The translations under genes were made by a program, and so were the position numbers. The notes under the pieces are model-generated. The model was not told where the DNA came from. It saw nothing but the letters and a program-made list of their open reading frames with translations, and did no database searches. 56,756 nucleotides of DNA, taken from positions 1 to 56,756 of the forward strand of contig SUYX01000012.1 of assembly GCA_015060225.1 (NCBI GenBank). Direction: 5' to 3'. Positions within the stretch are counted from its first letter, which is position 1, and every line of letters starts with the position of its first letter. Of this stretch, positions 46,090-54,730 are shown piece after piece. This DNA comes from Bacteroidales bacterium. GTDB lineage: Bacteria; Bacteroidota; Bacteroidia; Bacteroidales; UBA932.

Positions 46090-48366
46090 TCAGAAATAGT
46101 GTCCCAAACTGACATAGGCGCCAAACCTATGCTCATAATCGGACCAATGAACATTAAAAGAAACCGGACCTACAGGGGTATTAAGAGAATACTTGAGCCC
46201 TACACCCCATAACCCGCGGCCGTTCTCGGAAAACACCTGGTCCAGGCTGGAAGCATCTCTCATATAATTGACCATACCATATATATAATGGTTGCTCCCT
46301 ATCCTCTGCCTGAGGTCAAGTCTCCCTATCATAACGGCATTATATGCAGGATTGGCATAATTGATACCTATGAACGGAAGCTGCTGCCTGAAATATCTTC
46401 CCGGCTCAGAACCTCCTATATAATTTATGAAAGGTATCTCCGTACAGTCTCCAATGATTACCCTGCCATAAAAATGCGGAAGAACGGCAAACCTCTCACC
46501 TATACCCAACGCTCCCTGCAACATGAGCCTTACTGAACCGAAACTCTTGAAACCGCTTCTAAAATCTGTCTGCCACACAGTTCCATCAACTTCAAAATAC
46601 ATACCGTCCATTGCATAGTAGCTGTCATCCCTGGTATCCATTTCCCCCTTGAAGTAATAGCTCTCATAGCTGCTGTCCTTAATGGCATACTCCTGATAAT
46701 TGTCGGGAATATTATGCTTTAGGTATCTGCTGAAATCATAATGCTCAAAACGGGCACCCAGCATGAAATTGAAGTTCCTCAGATAAATATTGGACAGATT
46801 TATTTCTCCGCTCTGATATACAAAAGAGAGGTTGTTCTGGTTCTCAGTAGATTTATAGATGTTCATATCCATACCACCTATCTTGTACTTGAACTCAACC
46901 TTTGGAAAATCCTTGGAAGTAAAGGAGTAGTCAAACTCTCCGTAAGGGTTATAGCTCAACCTCCCGGTAAATCCGGCCTTTGAGCCAAGAAGTCCATATT
47001 CATTCACACCAAGATGCACAAGAATCCCGGCAGCCTCCTCGGAATCGAATCTGGCTCCCAGCGCAAGAACATTGGTAGGGCCATTCACAATATTCACCAC
47101 AAGCCTCTCATCGTCTGTTCCACTGCCCTGAACCGTATATGTAACTGAAGAGAAGGCCCTTGTACCCATCAGTATGGATATTCCCCTGTTTATATCAGCA
47201 CCTGTAAGCTTGATATTTGGCTTCAATCCCGACAATCTCCTCAACCAGTGCTCATTCTTCTTGGCCACACCATTTATGGCAACACTCTTGAAGCAGAATG
47301 TATCCCTGACAAGTTCCGTGGCCTTTACCTGATTCTGGTCCTTCTCTCCCAATGACAAAGTATTCAATTTTAAGGCAAGCTCCTCCAGTTGGGCATATTT
47401 TTCTTTAGCAGCCACGTAACCGTTTATGGTAAGCTGCTCTATTGCCGGCTTGTTGAAGCTGTATGTACCGTATTCAGAGACATCAGGCTTGATAAGTATG
47501 TCAACCTGTCTGAGATTCTTCTGATATCTGTCATTCCCCATGAGGGCTATCATCTGGGCAAGGACCTGAGGCATTGACTTCAGATTCTCCGCACCAGGAT
47601 AATCATTTTTTATATCCACCCCTATAATGATGTCAGCACCCATGCTCTTGGCCACATCAACCGGAAAGTTGTTAATGATTCCACCATCAACCAATACTTT
47701 ACCATCCATCTCCACAGGGGCAAATACACCTGGTATGGCCATAGTTGCCCTCATGCAGAAAGGGAGCTCCCCTTTATCCAGCACTACCTGCTCACCTGTA
47801 GAAAGATCGGCAGCCACACAGGCAAACGGGATAGGCAGATTGGAAAAATCCATCCTCTCCTGATACCCCATTGAAATGCCGCTCAACAAGTTGAGCACAT
47901 TCTGTCCGCTTATAAGGCCGGCCGGCAACCTGGAAACAGGCGAATCCTTTACATCCGGATTCATGCTATAGAACGGTATTTTCAAAAGATACCTGGAATC
48001 GAACATTTTACCAGAGAATGACTCATCTCTCCTGGAATAAGTGTTGTCACTCAGAAGATATTTCCAGTCGCATCCTGCCACAATGGAATCAATCTCCACA
48101 GCTGTATAACCCATAGCATATATTCCACCTACAAGGCCACCAATACTGGTACCCACAATCATATCAATAGGGACTTTTGCCTCCTCAAGCACTTTAAGTA
48201 CACCAATATGGGCAGCCCCTTTGGCCCCTCCACCACACAGCACCAGTGCAACCTTAGGACGCCTTGCAGCCATACCATCCTCATTTCCATTGGCCGAAGC
48301 CAAAGGTACACAAGCCATCAAAGCTGCAATGCCCAATATCAATTTTCTGTAAAACATCCCTTTCAT
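46090..48366 (-). CDS. Patatin-like phospholipase with POTRA and barrel (PlpD-like)
   Basis: A 758-residue surface protein. A signal peptide (KLILGIAALMACVPLASA) precedes a patatin domain (about 38-300) with the oxyanion hole CGGGAKGAAHIG, the nucleophile in GTSIGG and the catalytic Asp in DGGIINN. After a POTRA-like segment (about 370-450), the C-terminal half is a BamA/TpsB-type barrel (GLLGSKAGFTGRLSYNPYGE to the final HRFGAYVSLGHYF). PlpD-type proteins are type Vd autotransporters. The start at 48366 (or 48357) fits the signal peptide; an upstream ATG is rejected. Confidence 0.88.
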   Translation of the reverse strand: MKGMFYRKLILGIAALMACVPLASANGNEDGMAARRPKVALVLCGGGAKGAAHIGVLKVLEEAKVPIDMIVGTSIGGLVGGIYAMGYTAVEIDSIVAGCDWKYLLSDNTYSRRDESFSGKMFDSRYLLKIPFYSMNPDVKDSPVSRLPAGLISGQNVLNLLSGISMGYQERMDFSNLPIPFACVAADLSTGEQVVLDKGELPFCMRATMAIPGVFAPVEMDGKVLVDGGIINNFPVDVAKSMGADIIIGVDIKNDYPGAENLKSMPQVLAQMIALMGNDRYQKNLRQVDILIKPDVSEYGTYSFNKPAIEQLTINGYVAAKEKYAQLEELALKLNTLSLGEKDQNQVKATELVRDTFCFKSVAINGVAKKNEHWLRRLSGLKPNIKLTGADINRGISILMGTRAFSSVTYTVQGSGTDDERLVVNIVNGPTNVLALGARFDSEEAAGILVHLGVNEYGLLGSKAGFTGRLSYNPYGEFDYSFTSKDFPKVEFKYKIGGMDMNIYKSTENQNNLSFVYQSGEINLSNIYLRNFNFMLGARFEHYDFSRYLKHNIPDNYQEYAIKDSSYESYYFKGEMDTRDDSYYAMDGMYFEVDGTVWQTDFRSGFKSFGSVRLMLQGALGIGERFAVLPHFYGRVIIGDCTEIPFINYIGGSEPGRYFRQQLPFIGINYANPAYNAVMIGRLDLRQRIGSNHYIYGMVNYMRDASSLDQVFSENGRGLWGVGLKYSLNTPVGPVSFNVHWSDYEHRFGAYVSLGHYF

Positions 48367-48379
48367 CTTCCCGATAAAA

Positions 48380-49462
48380 TTATTTCTTCCCTGCAAGCAT
48401 ACCACATGCCGCATATATATCCTCACCCCTGCTGGCACGCAAAGTGGTCATAAGCCCTGCCCCGTTGAGTCTCTCCTTAAAGTTCTCTATAACAGGCATA
48501 GGGGAAGGGGCCAACGGTGAATCCGGTATTGCATGGAACCTTATGAGGTTCATCCTGCACTCAAGCCCCTTGAGCATCCTCACCAGCGCATCCGCATGCC
48601 TTTTGCTGTCATTCACCCTGTCAAACATAATATACTCAAAACTCACCCTGCGTTGCCCTGTAAAATCATACTCCCTTATAAGATCCAGGGTATCCTCCAG
48701 CGGAAACCCCTTCTCCATAGGCATCAGTTCCACCCTCTCCCCCGGGAACGGGTTGTGCAGGCTTATTGCCAGATGGCATTTTGTAAGATCCAGAAATGCC
48801 TTCAAAGGATTCACCGCCCTATACACCCCACGGTTCTTCTCATCTTCCCGATAATCCGGAAGTTCAATCAGTTGAGGAGACATCGTAACTCCAATACTGC
48901 TGAGGGTTATCCTTTTCGGGCTCCATGCAAATCCCCAATCTGCAGTAAGTATCTCTATAGTCTTGAGTACATTTGCAAGATTGTCCAGAGGCTCTCCCAT
49001 ACCCATGAACACCGCATTGGTAAGTTCCTGGGCCTCATCTATCCCCATAAACTGGGAAATAATCTCGTTCACCTGCAGATTTCCGCTGAACCCCTGCCTT
49101 CCGGTCATGCAGAAACGGCACCCCATCTTGCACCCCGCTTGAGATGAAACACAAATTGTGGCTCTTGGTTCATCGGGAATCATAACTGCCTCAACACTTG
49201 TACCTGTATGGCATGGGAAAAGGTACTTCTTTGTACCGTCCACTGATGCCTGTACCTGAGTATACGCAACCCTTCCCACCTCGCACTCCTGCTGCAGCAA
49301 CTCCCTTGCCGCCTTGGAGAGGTTTGTCATCTGGTCTATGGATGTAACCCTCTTCTTATAAAGCCAGTCCGCTATCTGTTTTCCGGTAAATGCCGGTAGT
49401 TTATACTCTATGGCAAGCTGCTTCAATTCCTGCAGCGACATGCCCAACAAAATTTTCTTCAT
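48380..49462 (-). CDS. rlmN: 23S rRNA (adenine2503-C2)-methyltransferase
   Basis: A 360-residue radical SAM enzyme, also acting on tRNA A37 in relatives. The radical SAM cluster motif is CKMGCRFCMTG near residue 110; the second catalytic cysteine is near the C-terminus in EDIYAACGMLAG. SLHNPFPGERVELMP near 238 and FEYIMFDRVNDS are conserved. The start at 49462 (ATG) is better than an upstream TTG. Its gene is divergent from recA across about 70 bp. Confidence 0.94.
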   Translation of the reverse strand: MKKILLGMSLQELKQLAIEYKLPAFTGKQIADWLYKKRVTSIDQMTNLSKAARELLQQECEVGRVAYTQVQASVDGTKKYLFPCHTGTSVEAVMIPDEPRATICVSSQAGCKMGCRFCMTGRQGFSGNLQVNEIISQFMGIDEAQELTNAVFMGMGEPLDNLANVLKTIEILTADWGFAWSPKRITLSSIGVTMSPQLIELPDYREDEKNRGVYRAVNPLKAFLDLTKCHLAISLHNPFPGERVELMPMEKGFPLEDTLDLIREYDFTGQRRVSFEYIMFDRVNDSKRHADALVRMLKGLECRMNLIRFHAIPDSPLAPSPMPVIENFKERLNGAGLMTTLRASRGEDIYAACGMLAGKK

Positions 49463-49488
49463 ACTTGGCAAAGTTACGATTTTTTGAG

Positions 49489-49496
49489 TATATTTG
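49489..49496 (+). promoter_or_regulatory. -7 box for recA
   Basis: TATATTTG on the plus strand; TTGG lies 20 bp upstream (49465-49468). It is 36 bp before the recA ATG. No clear SOS operator was seen. Confidence 0.6.
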
Positions 49497-49532
49497 TTGG
49501 GATAATAACTAACAATTTAATTCTGAAAAAAC

Positions 49533-50573
49533 ATGGCTAAAGAAAGTGTAGAAACTCCAAATGCAGCTGAAGTGAATGCAGCCAAACTCAAAGCATTGCA
49601 GGCTACTTTGGACAAGATTGAGAAGGATTTTGGAAAGGGGACAATAATGAAGCTGGGGGATCAGCCAAAATGGGATGTATCTGTTGTGCCAAGCGGTTCC
49701 ATTGCATTGGATTGCGCATTAGGTATAGGGGGTTATCCAAAAGGAAGGGTTATTGAAATTTACGGACCTGAGAGCAGTGGTAAAACCACTCTTGCAATAC
49801 ATGCAATTGCCGAGGCGCAGAAGACAGGCGGCATTGCCGCAATAATTGATGCCGAGCACGCATTTGACCGTACCTACGCCAAAAAACTTGGAGTAAATGT
49901 AGATACATTGCTCATCTCTCAGCCCGACAACGGCGAGCAGGCCCTTGAGATTGCAGACAGCCTCATCCGTTCAGGTGCAATTGACATAATTGTAATAGAC
50001 TCCGTTGCAGCCCTTACCCCTAAAGCAGAGATTGAGGGTGAGATGGGAGACTCAAAGATGGGCCTTCAGGCACGCCTTATGAGCCAGGCATTGAGGAAAC
50101 TCACCGCCAACATAAGCAAGACCAACACCTGCTGCATCTTCATAAACCAGTTGCGTGAGAAGATTGGTGTAATGTTCGGCAACCCTGAAACCACAACCGG
50201 AGGTAACGCCCTCAAATTCTATGCATCTGTAAGACTGGATGTAAGAAGGACAACCCAATTGAAGGACGGCGAGGATGCTACCGGTAACCGTACACGCGTA
50301 AAAGTTGTAAAGAACAAGATGGCTCCCCCTTTCAAGAAGGCTGAGTTTGACATCCTCTACGGTGAGGGCATCTCCAAAGTTGGTGAAATCCTCGACCTTG
50401 GAGTTGAATTTGACATCATAAAGAAGAGCGGCAGCTGGTTCAGCTACGGCGACAGCAAAATCGGCCAGGGGCGTGAGGCAGTAAGGCAACTCCTCATTGA
50501 CAACCCTGAATTTGCAGAGGAAGTTGAGGCAAAAGTACGCGAAGCATTGGCAAGTGCCGGCGAACAGGACTAA
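49533..50573 (+). CDS. recA: Recombinase RecA
   Basis: A 346-residue DNA-strand exchange protein. Walker A is GPESSGKTT (78-86), the Walker B is [12 protein letters not shown], the loop region [17 protein letters not shown] is intact, and [21 protein letters not shown] marks loop L2. The C-terminus is short and acidic. It is monocistronic, between its own promoter and a terminator at 50597-50629. Confidence 0.97.
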   Translation: MAKESVETPNAAEVNAAKLKALQATLDKIEKDFGKGTIMKLGDQPKWDVSVVPSGSIALDCALGIGGYPKGRVIEIYGPESSGKTTLAIHAIAEAQKTGGIAAIIDAEHAFDRTYAKKLGVNVDTLLISQPDNGEQALEIADSLIRSGAIDIIVIDSVAALTPKAEIEGEMGDSKMGLQARLMSQALRKLTANISKTNTCCIFINQLREKIGVMFGNPETTTGGNALKFYASVRLDVRRTTQLKDGEDATGNRTRVKVVKNKMAPPFKKAEFDILYGEGISKVGEILDLGVEFDIIKKSGSWFSYGDSKIGQGREAVRQLLIDNPEFAEEVEAKVREALASAGEQD

Positions 50574-50596
50574 AAACTATATGCCAACACTATACT

Positions 50597-50629
50597 GAGG
50601 GGGACCCGAAAAGGTCTCCCTTGTTTTTT
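50597..50629 (+). terminator. Intrinsic terminator of recA
   Basis: AGGGGGACC pairs with GGTCTCCCTT around a CGAAAA loop, then GTTTTTT. Confidence 0.85.
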
Positions 50630-50636
50630 ATAGGAA

Positions 50637-50717
50637 TTGCTGCAAAAACGGCCTCTTTTGATGCAGAATCGCACTTCAGACCCCATTGCGCTGCAAAAAC
50701 AGCCTCTTTTGATGCAG
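50637..50717. repeat. Two 30-bp palindromic repeats (family CTGC...GATGCAG)
   Basis: Copies start at 50637 and 50688, spaced 51 bp. They match the three copies at 16853-16984: GCTGCAAAA, a 7-8 bp centre with GCC, then TTTTGATGCAG. They sit directly after the recA terminator. Confidence 0.75.
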
Positions 50718-50893
50718 ATATTACTTATTTGTATATAAAACTACAACTGTCGCCTTCCCTTTAAATGTATTGTGGAGTTTCTTCTGTGTTACTCTGCCGG
50801 AGACATCATAAAATCATCTTCCCGATAATATTCTTTCTAACAAGTTTTACACACCCGACAAAATATCCTTTAAATCAGTATCATAATAATAAC
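50718..50893. other. Gene-free stretch after the palindromes
   Basis: I see no gene or strong hairpin. It contains CCCGATAA (50822) and CCCGACAA (50854), near copies of the word that is over-represented in the window. Confidence 0.4.
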
Positions 50894-51051
50894 AAATCAC
50901 TTCGGGGGACGACCTATATCTACTGCTCACGCAGAGTGCGGCTCCCGGCCTTCCGTTCCACACGGCCTCCGCCGGGCATCTGATGATGCCTTATTACGTC
51001 ATTCCTTCGGAATAACTCGCAACCGTCGAATGAGGTCCCCCTACGTGATTT
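50894..51051. repeat. Structured 158-bp element, copy 1
   Basis: The ends pair over 14 bp: AAATCAC, TTC, GGGGGAC with GTCCCCC, TAC, GTGATTT. Inside are CCCGGC (50944)/GCCGGG (50971) enclosing CCGT (50953)/ACGG (50962), a GCATC-TGAT-GATGC hairpin (50976-50989), and ATTCC-TTC-GGAAT (51001-51013). No ORF is convincing. A near-identical copy lies at 51971. It could be a mobile repetitive element or an RNA; the strand is undecided. Confidence 0.8.
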
Positions 51052-51067
51052 GTTGCTTTACTAACAT

Positions 51068-51571
51068 CTATTCAACACAGTCCGATCCGGCTCTTATTTG
51101 AAAAATATCTAGGACAAACTCTACAAAACTGTTATTTATGACATCTGGTTCGTACGTTTCATTATATTCAACATCGTGTTCCCAAAATACAATTGGGCAA
51201 CTTCCGTTTTTATTAATTTTCCTTGTATCAAAACAAGCAAAATTACCAAAGCCATCATGATAAAACGGAACGATATAAGAATACATAGCATTTTCAGACT
51301 CACAATGTTCAAAGTTATATGTAGCTGTCAAATCATAACGCGTATCTTTAGAGTTAAAAGAAATCCCAAGAATCTCATAACCATCAAAATAAAATCCATT
51401 GCTTAGGGATAATAAATACTTGTAATCTAATGGTAACTCAATGCTAAATCTTTTCTCAAATAGTTTAATATATTCACACGGTACAGGTGGATAAAGTTCT
51501 GTTTCTTCAGAAGGTAAGTTTTTGAGCATAGCATATATGCTATCTATTTGGTCTTTTATTCCAGTTGTCAT
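51068..51571 (-). CDS. SMI1/KNR4 (SUKH) family protein, likely immunity protein
   Basis: A 167-residue soluble protein. The SUKH core is visible: PPVPCEYIKLFEKRFSIELPLDYKYLLSLSNG (residues 27-58), FDGYEILGI and a C-terminal VPFYHDGFGNFACFDTRK. SUKH proteins are the common immunity proteins of polymorphic toxins. It overlaps the end of a truncated Rhs gene by 32 bp, the usual toxin-immunity layout. AT content is high. It is flanked on both sides by the structured 158/168-bp elements. Confidence 0.85.
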   Translation of the reverse strand: MTTGIKDQIDSIYAMLKNLPSEETELYPPVPCEYIKLFEKRFSIELPLDYKYLLSLSNGFYFDGYEILGISFNSKDTRYDLTATYNFEHCESENAMYSYIVPFYHDGFGNFACFDTRKINKNGSCPIVFWEHDVEYNETYEPDVINNSFVEFVLDIFQIRAGSDCVE

Positions 51572-51898
51572 ATTCGTATTTCCAATACTCTACTCTTGCT
51601 TTATCAAATTGTTTTCTATCAATATTACTTTTGTTATTATACTCAGGGTGATTTGTCTTATAGTAGCCACCGCTGGCAAGGTCATAGTATCCCTCATCAT
51701 TGAGGAGGTATTTCTGTACTCCTGATTCATATACGATATTGCCGCAGTAATCCTTTTGGCTTATTGCACCGGATATTGTGTATACTGTCCTGAGTTTCTC
51801 CCCTTCAGCACTGTAAAAGAACTTGATGGAGCTGCCGTTGGTAAAGGTCACCTCCTCTGGCAAATTTAACAAATTGTAGCGGATATTGCCAATGCCTC
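51540..51898 (-). pseudogene. Truncated Rhs-family tip with C-terminal toxin region
   Basis: About 110 residues are readable from 51872, and the same frame extends a few codons further to a TAA near 51900 (reading RGIGNIRYNLLNLPEEV), without a plausible start. The core YNLLNLPEEVTF, DYCGNIVYE and YLLNDEGYY is that of Rhs-repeat-associated proteins. The last 40 residues (YYKTNHPEYNNKSNIDRKQFDKARVEYWKYEYDNW) are basic and likely a variable toxin tip; I do not recognise its fold. An intact Rhs protein is over a thousand residues, so nearly all of the shell is gone and this is probably an orphan cassette. Confidence 0.72.
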
Positions 51899-51970
51899 TG
51901 TGTTATTCTCTTCCCGACAGAAAATAACCAGTCGTCCATTAATCAGGAACTAATTTCTCTAAATAACAAC

Positions 51971-52138
51971 AAATCACTTCGGGGGACGACACAGTCTCCT
52001 CTATATCTACTGCTCACGCAGAGTGCGGCTCCCGGCCTTCCGTTCCACACGGCCTCCGCCGGGCATCTGATGATGCCTTATTACGTCATTGCTTCGCAAT
52101 AACTCGCAACCGTCGAATGAGGTCCCCTTACGTGATTT
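51971..52138. repeat. Structured 168-bp element, copy 2
   Basis: It matches copy 1 (50894-51051) apart from a 10-bp insertion after GGGGGACGAC and three substitutions. Two of the three change one base pair of the small hairpin together (ATTGC-TTC-GCAAT at 52088-52100 in place of ATTCC and GGAAT). The third turns a G-C of the end stem into a G-T. Flanks also resemble each other for about 20 bp. Confidence 0.8.
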
Positions 52139-52313
52139 GATCTTTACTTACATTTATTCCGTAAATTTCAAAGTTCCTATAAAAAAATTCCTTTTTATTT
52201 GAATAACTTCGCAAAGCTTATTCCTCCAAAGCGGACAACTGCATCATACGAATCAGTTATTTCAAGTTTATGGGGCAAATACATTACTGGTATTGTATCT
52301 CCAATGCGTGTGT

Positions 52314-52335
52314 AGTTGACTCTTGTCAACTTTTT
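52314..52335 (+). terminator. Terminator-like hairpin
   Basis: AGTTGAC and GTCAACT pair around TCTT, followed by a short T run on the plus strand. No plus-strand gene is seen before it; it may serve the neighbouring lipoprotein gene in reverse only weakly. The remaining bases between 52139 and 52313 show nothing. Confidence 0.4.
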
Positions 52336-52344
52336 CATACCTAT

Positions 52345-53145
52345 CTACTTTCTATTTGCCCTTTCTTCAATATAATGCACTCCTTGCAACTGGGCACCGT
52401 CATCCCATTGGGAGATATAATACCCGCAATACTCGTCGGGAAGATGATAATAAAGGAAGAAATATATATTGTGGAGAGATGCAAGGTACATGATATAATC
52501 CACATTCACACCTTGCCCGTGATATGTATACCTGTGGTTAATTTCACCAGTTCGGATCTTCATATGCCTTTCCTCCATTTTACCGTCATATCCCTTCTCC
52601 ATTACCACTGTATCTCTAGTAATATACTTATCCCATGGTACATATTTTTCCAGCCATCCATCCTCATCCAGATATTTGTTCAACACGCTTGCTATCCCCC
52701 CATTCCTATACAATGTCGCTATCTCATGGTCAACAATTGTCCTGTCGGGATAATACTCAGCGTACAAGAGTGAATCAACCTCAAGGATCATATTGTTGTC
52801 AACCAATAACCTGTAATACTTGTACTCTATTTCTTTCCACCATTTTATCTGAGCATATTCAGACATTTGATTATAGTTTGACGGATAATAAGGTTCCACT
52901 TTATCACGCATATATCGGTCTCTAAAGTATCCTGCATTTGTAACCACTATGCAACTTGTATCTACTGTATCAGGAACATTGCCGCATTTCAACACCAAAG
53001 GAACAATATAACAGCCCGTACTCATTCTATCTGCAATATCCAGACTCTTGCGCAACGCCTCCGAATCCTTTCTGCCGGCCTGGTTACACCCCACAGCAGC
53101 CAGCACTGCCATTACAAAAAGGAGAAGAGTCCTATTCATAATCAA
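52345..53145 (-). CDS. Hypothetical lipoprotein
   Basis: A 266-residue lipoprotein with signal and lipobox (LLLFVMAVLAAVGC, Cys about residue 20). The mature part is rich in Tyr, Trp and acidic residues, and has HDEIATLYRNGGIASVLNKYLDEDGW-like content. I recognise no domain. It may be a secreted surface protein of this accessory island. An ATG two codons downstream is an equal choice. A TATATTTG -7 box lies upstream at 53163-53170 on the minus strand. Confidence 0.65.
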   Translation of the reverse strand: MIMNRTLLLFVMAVLAAVGCNQAGRKDSEALRKSLDIADRMSTGCYIVPLVLKCGNVPDTVDTSCIVVTNAGYFRDRYMRDKVEPYYPSNYNQMSEYAQIKWWKEIEYKYYRLLVDNNMILEVDSLLYAEYYPDRTIVDHEIATLYRNGGIASVLNKYLDEDGWLEKYVPWDKYITRDTVVMEKGYDGKMEERHMKIRTGEINHRYTYHGQGVNVDYIMYLASLHNIYFFLYYHLPDEYCGYYISQWDDGAQLQGVHYIEERANRK

Positions 53146-53162
53146 TTGTTTTTGTTTTTTTA

Positions 53163-53170
53163 CAAATATA
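53163..53170 (-). promoter_or_regulatory. -7 box for the hypothetical lipoprotein
   Basis: TATATTTG on the minus strand, 18 bp before the lipoprotein start. Confidence 0.5.
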
Positions 53171-53248
53171 ACAAAAGTTTTATACAGTTATATTCTCCGC
53201 CCTCCACACCATACACCTCTATAAAAAAGAAAAACCGAAATAATTTAT

Positions 53249-53256
53249 TATCTTTG
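53249..53256 (+). promoter_or_regulatory. -7 box for trpS
   Basis: TATCTTTG matches TAnnTTTG, 37 bp before the trpS ATG. Confidence 0.55.
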
Positions 53257-53293
53257 TAGTTTATTCCAACGGAAAACAATAAAGAGAATACAT

Positions 53294-54406
53294 ATGGAAA
53301 AGATTATCCTTACAGGAGACCGCCCTACAGGCAAATTGCACTTGGGGCATTATGTGGGTTCCCTAAAGAGAAGGGTTGAGTTGCAGAACAGCGGCGAGTT
53401 TGACAAGATATTCATTATGATTGCTGACGCACAGGCACTTACAGATAACGCAGACAATCCTGAGAAGGTTCGCCAGAACATCATTGAGGTTGCATTGGAC
53501 TACCTTTCTGCAGGTCTTGACCCTGAGAAATGTACCATTTTCATACAGTCACAGGTTCCTGAACTTTGTGAACTTGCATTCTATTATATGAACCTTGTAA
53601 CAGTACAGCGTCTGCAGAGGAACCCTACCGTAAAACAGGAGATTCAGATGAGAGGTTTCTCGGATGATGAGGAGAATGCAAACAAGAAGGGTACCCCTGT
53701 AGGATTCTTTACCTACCCTATCAGCCAGGCCTCGGACATCACTGCATTCAAGGCAACTACAGTTCCTGTTGGTGTTGACCAGGCCCCTATGATTGAGCAG
53801 ACCAGGGAGATTGTACACAAATTCAACACAGTTTACGGCGAGACCCTTGTCCTTCCGGAGATGATGCTTCCGGAGAACTCTGTATGCATGCGCCTTCCAG
53901 GTACAGACGGCAAGGCAAAGATGAGCAAATCGTTGGGCAACTGCATCTACCTTTCAGACACCTCAAAGGAGATAAAGAAGAAGGTGAACAGCATGTACAC
54001 AGACCCTGAGCACCTGCAGATTACAGATCCCGGACATGTTGAGGGGAATGTGGTGTTCACATATCTTGATGCATTCAGCACACCGGAGCATTTTGCAAAA
54101 TTCCTTCCTGAGTATGCAAACTTGGATGAAATGAAGGATCACTACCGCCGCGGAGGTCTTGGAGACGGCACCTGCAAGAAATTCCTGTTCAACATTATGG
54201 AGGAGTTCCTTGCCCCTATCCGCGAGAGGAGGAAAGAGTACGAGCAGAACATCCCTCAGGTATATGAAATTCTGCGCAAAGGCTCCCAGGAGGCACGCGC
54301 AAAGGCCGCTGCAACCTTGGAGGAGGTAAAGGCTGCCATGAAGATCAACTACTTTGAGGACGAGGAACTGATTAAGGCACAGGCAGAGGCATACAAAACA
54401 AAATAA
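53294..54406 (+). CDS. trpS: Tryptophan-tRNA ligase
   Basis: A 370-residue class I aminoacyl-tRNA synthetase. The HIGH motif appears as LHLGHYVGS (residues 16-24) and KMSKS as AKMSKSLGN near 211. [12 protein letters not shown] and [15 protein letters not shown] are typical. The C-terminal helical part is ordinary in length. It is followed by a 51-bp repeat array and then dnaG. Confidence 0.95.
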   Translation: MEKIILTGDRPTGKLHLGHYVGSLKRRVELQNSGEFDKIFIMIADAQALTDNADNPEKVRQNIIEVALDYLSAGLDPEKCTIFIQSQVPELCELAFYYMNLVTVQRLQRNPTVKQEIQMRGFSDDEENANKKGTPVGFFTYPISQASDITAFKATTVPVGVDQAPMIEQTREIVHKFNTVYGETLVLPEMMLPENSVCMRLPGTDGKAKMSKSLGNCIYLSDTSKEIKKKVNSMYTDPEHLQITDPGHVEGNVVFTYLDAFSTPEHFAKFLPEYANLDEMKDHYRRGGLGDGTCKKFLFNIMEEFLAPIRERRKEYEQNIPQVYEILRKGSQEARAKAAATLEEVKAAMKINYFEDEELIKAQAEAYKTK

Positions 54407-54437
54407 TCTTCCCGACAGGTAAACAACAGGCACCATC

Positions 54438-54693
54438 GGGAACAAAACGGCACCAAAATATGCCCGAGACACCGAAAAAGTGCACCGTGGGAACAAAACG
54501 GCACCAAAATGTGCCCGAGACACCGAAAAAGTGCGCTGCGGGAACAAAACGGCACCAAAATATGCCCGAGACACCGAAAAAGTGCACCGTGGGAACAAAA
54601 CGGCACCAAAATGTGCCCGAGACACCGAAAAAGTGCGCTGCGGGAACAAAACGGCACCAAAATGTGCCCGAGACACCGAAAAAGTGCGCCATC
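54438..54693. repeat. Five tandem 51-bp units between trpS and dnaG
   Basis: Units start at 54438, 54489, 54540, 54591 and 54642. Each begins GGGAACAAAACGGCACC and contains ATGCCCG or GTGCCCG and GACACCG. Units 1 and 3 are identical, as are 2 and 4, so a 102-bp pair was duplicated; unit 5 is one base longer. All three plus-strand frames and at least two minus-strand frames stay open because 51 is a multiple of three, so reading frames through them are not evidence of coding. Each unit has an imperfect GGGAACA/TGTGCCC palindrome. Confidence 0.93.
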
Positions 54694-54730
54694 GGGAGTA
54701 AAAATACCATTAAGGCACCAAAACAGAACT

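Noticed and set aside
54438-54693. CRISPR array
   Set aside because: The whole 51-bp unit repeats, so there are no unique spacers, and no cas genes are nearby.
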